From Marsupella aquatica (lineage: Eukaryota > Marchantiophyta): a stretch of DNA of 64,000 bases. This document shows, in pieces, positions 60,286 through 64,000 of this stretch; position 1 is the stretch's first letter, and every line of letters begins with the position of its first letter. The notes under the pieces are model-generated. The model was not told where the DNA came from. It made no database searches and was given only the letters and a program-made list of their open reading frames with translations. The position numbers were made by a program, and so were the translations under genes. The DNA lies in contig OZ316896.1 of the NCBI GenBank assembly GCA_973895155.1, positions 4,030,001-4,094,000 of the forward strand, read 5' to 3'.

Positions 60286-61898
60286 ATGCCCGCCGCCAAG
60301 GCAATTGGGGATCCGAGCCAGAGCACCTTTTTGTCGCTAGAAGAGGCTGGATTGATTGAGATGACCAATCTTGACATGCACGAGAAATTTCTGGCTCGCC
60401 TGACGGTATGCTCCTGTCTTTTCTCTTTCACATGGAGTTCAACATTTTCTCAATTGTACTTTTTGGTAGATATGGTTCGTCCAATATTTGGAGTCATCAC
60501 TGTCGGTCGGTTCTGTCTGTCTGTCGGTCGGTCTGGATCTTTAAGAATATAGTCATTCTCTTTTCCTCCAGACCAAGAGCGAGACTGCCACCTCCCTTTG
60601 TTCCGCCAAAACCCTGTTTTTTCTTTCAGTTCCACAGGTAAAACTAGTGTTGGGGGTCAATTGAATTCCTTTTCCCGATTTTCTGAGAAAGAGAAGCACA
60701 CATGACCCCAGCAGGATCTGAATACCGATGTCTCTACTTGGAATACTGTTTTCTAATGTGTTCAGCAGGCTAGCCACAATATACTCATCTGTTCTCAAAT
60801 TCTGTAGAGTACCTCGACGAAATATTCACATACGGTCTCATGAAGTAATCGAGAAAGAAAGTAAAGAACAGTACAGTAAAAAAATACATGTGAAGTGTCT
60901 ATCAGAGAGACAAAATGATGCCAGACACGGTGAAGACGGCCGACCCGTAGAATCGATCAAAACCCAAATCCCTTAGGAACTTTAAGCTGAAATTTTGTTT
61001 GAGATCGGATGGTTGGAGAGAAGCAGTCACTACCACAAACCGCATCTATTTTTTTCTACATGTAAAGTCAGCCAAACAGAGATTTTTGGGTTTGTGTGCG
61101 CCTGCAAACTTCCTTATAGTTTGAAATTCTAGATTGTCGTTTTGTACAATGCCGCAGTTCTGAGGTATGTATGTGTTCGATCTCAGGTGTCGTCTTTGAA
61201 CCTGTTGAAAGAAGTTTCAGAGCAAGAGGGTATCCCAATCGAAGAACTGAATGCTGGAATGCTATGTGACTGGTTTGTACGAGACAAGGCAAAGAGAGAA
61301 AAGAACGTTGATGAAGCAACTCTTAAGTGGAATAGTCCTGAGTGGTGATGACCTGCATGGTCTGGTACATCTTTAGTGCAACAGTGCTTCGCGCAGATTT
61401 GAGCAACAAATTTTGTTCTTTTTTGGAACTGTCTCAAACCAAAGTGATGGCCAGAATGCGGAATTTATCAAAATTTTCTGTGGTCGTTATACAAAAGAAA
61501 GGACGTGTTGTGGGTAACGATATCTCAGATCAGTGGTCAACATCATCCGGGTTCTGGTCTCGCATCAAGAGTGGACGGTTTTGAGCAAGAGATGGATAGG
61601 ACTTCAGTAAGAGCATATATTCAAAAGGCAGCTCTTAATCACTTGTGGGGCGTCTTGTTTTGTGTTTTGGGTATTTATTAATTTCGTTCTCACCCCTGAT
61701 ATCAACTAATCAGATTGGAGCTCAGGCAAAGAGTTATTGAAGATTTCCTAATCAATATTTCACCCGAGGGACACATTGAAGTCCTGGAAAGATGACAGAG
61801 TTGAGTCCTGTAACGTCCAAGGAAGTGAAACGCCCCTGAAGAAGCAGCACGGAATTGTGTTGATACGTGACTTCACCTCGGGGCTTGTCAAATCAAAG
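60286..61898 (+). CDS. Spliced gene of unknown function (3' end unresolved)
   Basis: Three exons fit together: 60286-60405 (ATG start, MPAAKAIGDPSQSTFLSLEE, donor ACG|GTATGC), 61187-61344 (acceptor TCTCAG, donor GAGTG|GTGATG) and 61769-61898 (acceptor CCCGAG, donor TCAAAG|GTTGTC). Phases are 0 and 2 and close correctly, giving 136 residues so far. The middle reads LARLTVSSLNLLKEVSEQEG, then ELNAGMLCDWFVRDKAKREK, a helical region with a conserved look; the third exon gives WDTLKSWKDDRVES and HGIVLIRDFTSGLV. A further open stretch at 62189-62413 (YDPGAIGLHLQ after TCTCTAG) may be the last exon, but this is weak. I do not recognise the family and give no function. Confidence 0.5.
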
Positions 61899-63030
61899 GT
61901 TGTCGCTATAGTTGTAGTCTGCGTGCAGAGGAAAATCACTTTTTCTTGGGGGATTCGAAGAAGTCCGAGTAAAAAACGCTGATAAAAACCATCATCCAAT
62001 TTTATGATGGATACTGGATTCCAGTCATTTTGCCATTCTATCTGTTCACTGTAAATCAATGCCATCTGTTCACCGTAAATCAATCAAGGACAGTAAATGG
62101 AAACCCTGATCTCAACAAAAAATACACAGATGATTTGGATGGTGGCTGAAAGTTGTACCTGTGCCGTTTGACTCCCTCGTCTCTAGTACGATCCTGGTGC
62201 CATCGGCCTTCATCTACAGTGTACAAGAGGGATTAAATTGCATTGCATTAAATTCACAACCCGCGGATCCCCCCTCTTGGACAAGACTTTCCGTCTGGGC
62301 AAGACTTTATCAGAAACATCCAGACTCCAACGCTACATCAGTTGGACCAAAAATGTATATAACATTTATACTTCAAAAAGGTTTCTTTCCTTTCACCCTT
62401 TTCCTGCATAATGAGCAGTATGGGTACGATCTTCTATCTATTCGTGACATAAAGAAAAGAAATGAAGTCCATGGAAGTTGGCAAACGACTCCTACATGAG
62501 GACAGTGGGAAATTTAATACATCAAGAATGTCGAAGCAGGGACAAAGAACTATAGTTTATTCGCTCCCTTCAGCATCTCGTGAGATGCTAAATACTCCGA
62601 ATACTCATTGTATTTCTTGTCCCTGAACGAGTGTTTAGCAATGGATACGGATCTGAATGGAAGAGAACGCAGTACATTCGATACATGACCTGGGTCTTCC
62701 AAATTTTACATCCCGGCTACACTTCAATGCTCAAAGACGAAATCTGAGTTCACTGTCACAGCCTCAGAGTTCTTTGATCTCAAAGTACTGGTTGAGAAAC
62801 TTGCGGTTGGGTGTTCACATGGGTGTCGTGCAGTAAGTCGCAGAGATAAAATGTTATGTAATGTAGATTTTTTCCAGTTTTGGAATAGAAGGATGTCGCT
62901 GCCCGAGATTCCCAAGGGAGCAAAACCATGCGCTAGCACTCAAATGCTAAACAGCCAATTGGGGTTGAAAGCGCAACAAGTATTTCAATATGAGTACTTG
63001 AATAGTAAAACTTCCCTCCGACGACAACAA
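61899..63030. other. Intergenic DNA or 3' part of the unnamed gene
   Basis: Apart from the possible last exon at 62189-62413, no feature was recognised before the tRNA gene. Confidence 0.4.
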
Positions 63031-63115
63031 GGGGTGGTGGCGCAGTTGGTTAGCGCGTAGGTCTCATAGCTACAGAGAAATCCTGAGGTCGAGAGTTCGA
63101 GCCTCTCTCACCCCA
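63031..63115 (+). tRNA. trnM-CAU: Elongator tRNA-Met (CAT) with an 11-base intron
   Basis: GGGGTGG (63031-63037) pairs with TCACCCC, and the discriminator base is A63115. The D-arm is GCGC/GCGC, the anticodon loop CTCATA holds CAT at 63065-63067, and the T-arm carries GAGTTCGAGCC, the internal B box. The intron is 63069-63079 (GCTACAGAGAA), one base after the anticodon, the usual place in nuclear tRNAs; plant elongator tRNA-Met is one of the few families with an intron. Splicing leaves 74 bases. The intron edge could shift by a base. Confidence 0.95.
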
Positions 63116-63300
63116 GAAAAGATTTTTTCTTCTTGCGTTTCCACTATTATTTCTTGGCGGCCTATCACAGTAGTCGAGTGAGTTTAGCAAGGCTACCTTC
63201 ATTTTGTAGGAAAAAGGAAGGCAAGGGCTTCTCCATAAATAATTGGACATTGTACTCTATGGGCCTCATAGGTTTGGGAGGTCAACCCCAGCAACATTTT

Positions 63301-63712
63301 TGCTTGTTCACTTTAGTGTACTATTACTAGCCTGAAGCCCAAGCTTTGTTCAATAAATAGGTGGTGAGTATCAGGTGTCTGCTTGTTCACCTTAGTGTAC
63401 TATTACTAGCCTGAAGCCCAAGCTTTGTTCAATAAATAGTGGTGAGTATCATGTGTCTGCTTGTTCACCTTAGTGTACTATTACTAGCCTGAAAAAACCC
63501 AAGCTTTATTCATAAATAGGTGGTGAGCATCATGTGTCTGTTTCCTGTTCCAAATGTGCCCAAGAGTCACAGTTTAGAGGCTATGCATGTTCATTTTAGT
63601 GTACTATTACTAGCCTGAGGCCCAAGCTTTGTTCATAAATAGGTGGTGAGTATCATGTGTCTGTTTCCGGTTCCAAATGTGCCCAAGAGGCACAGTTTAG
63701 AGGCTATACTCG
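63301..63712. repeat. Tandem array of 78-bp units, expanding to ~130 bp
   Basis: Units start at 63301, 63380, 63458 and about 63588. Each has TTAGTGTACTATTACTAGCC, CCCAAGCTTT and GGTGAGTATCA-type blocks. The last two also carry TTCCAAATGTGCCCAAGAG and CACAGTTTAGAGGCTAT. The array is flanked by direct copies of CTACCTTCATTTTGTAGGA (63193 and 63800). Confidence 0.85.
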
Positions 63713-63828
63713 ACAAGGGAGGCCCTAGCTTTGAATTATGCTTCATTAGTTAGATTTATTGGCCGTCAACTATTTATAGTCAAGTCAAATTTTGCATGTC
63801 TACCTTCATTTTGTAGGAAAAGGAAGGC

Positions 63829-63860
63829 AAGATCCCCCCCCACACCCCCCCCCCCCCACA
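63829..63860. repeat. Poly-C tract
   Basis: Two runs of C separated by CACA and an A. Length may be unreliable in the assembly. Confidence 0.7.
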
Positions 63861-64000
63861 TAGGGCTTGGGACCCTTGGTGACTCCCTAGGAGCCAACTT
63901 GCATATGGACAGCCCCTAGTTTTCCAACTCTCAACATGGAAGGAAAATATTGACTGAGAATTTTGTGGAGAAACCCCTTCGTAATGCAGTGCTTATGGCA

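Noticed and set aside
60286-61898. Assignment of the unnamed gene to SPO11 or MPS1/PRD2
   Set aside because: A loose likeness (LARLTVSSLNLL) exists to the start of SPO11-2, but the following exons do not match either family.

Overview
The window is nuclear DNA from a land plant. Five spliced or single-exon genes of clear plant or eukaryotic type are present, together with a Ty1/copia retrotransposon whose primer-binding site matches initiator tRNA-Met, and an intron-containing elongator tRNA-Met of the plant form. An intact IFT56 (TTC26) gene, which belongs to the machinery that builds cilia, argues for a plant with swimming sperm: a bryophyte, lycophyte, fern or similar seed-free lineage. 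A liverwort or moss is my best guess, but the sequence does not prove it.

Layout. 0-2.4 kb holds two LTR relics lying tail to tail and a short tandem repeat. 2.99-3.97 kb is a single-exon trihelix transcription factor, followed at 4.3-5.0 kb by a decayed valyl-tRNA synthetase fragment. 7.9-9.3 kb (minus) encodes a seven-helix membrane protein that resembles a family known to me mainly from fungi. 14.6-15.9 kb (minus) is a single-exon F-box protein. 19.4-24.9 kb (minus) is plastid KAS II in 13 exons. 26.8-34.7 kb is repeat-derived DNA with inverted duplications. 34.73-40.33 kb is a copia element with an exact 5-bp target duplication but stop codons in gag-pol. 40.9-45.1 kb (minus) is IFT56 in 11 exons. 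47-49 kb holds another solo LTR and a 130-bp tandem repeat. 52.9-55.8 kb (minus) is an HROB-like homologous-recombination factor in 7 exons. 56.6-57.5 kb is a roughly 300-bp unit repeated three times. 60.3-61.9 kb (plus) has a spliced gene I cannot name. 63.03 kb is tRNA-Met, followed by a tandem array.

The genes do not form an operon or an obvious pathway; this is an ordinary eukaryotic neighbourhood with independent functions (transcription, protein turnover, plastid fatty-acid elongation, ciliary transport, DNA repair). All exon boundaries were worked out by eye from GT/AG sites, reading phase and known family sequence; the codon arithmetic closes for KAS II (609 aa), IFT56 (569 aa), HROB-like (594 aa) and the DUF7702-like protein (260 aa). 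The strongest candidates for something new are the fungal-like membrane protein gene, the unnamed gene at 60.3 kb, and the recent but internally damaged copia element with an ACGTG-rich tandem array in its LTRs.
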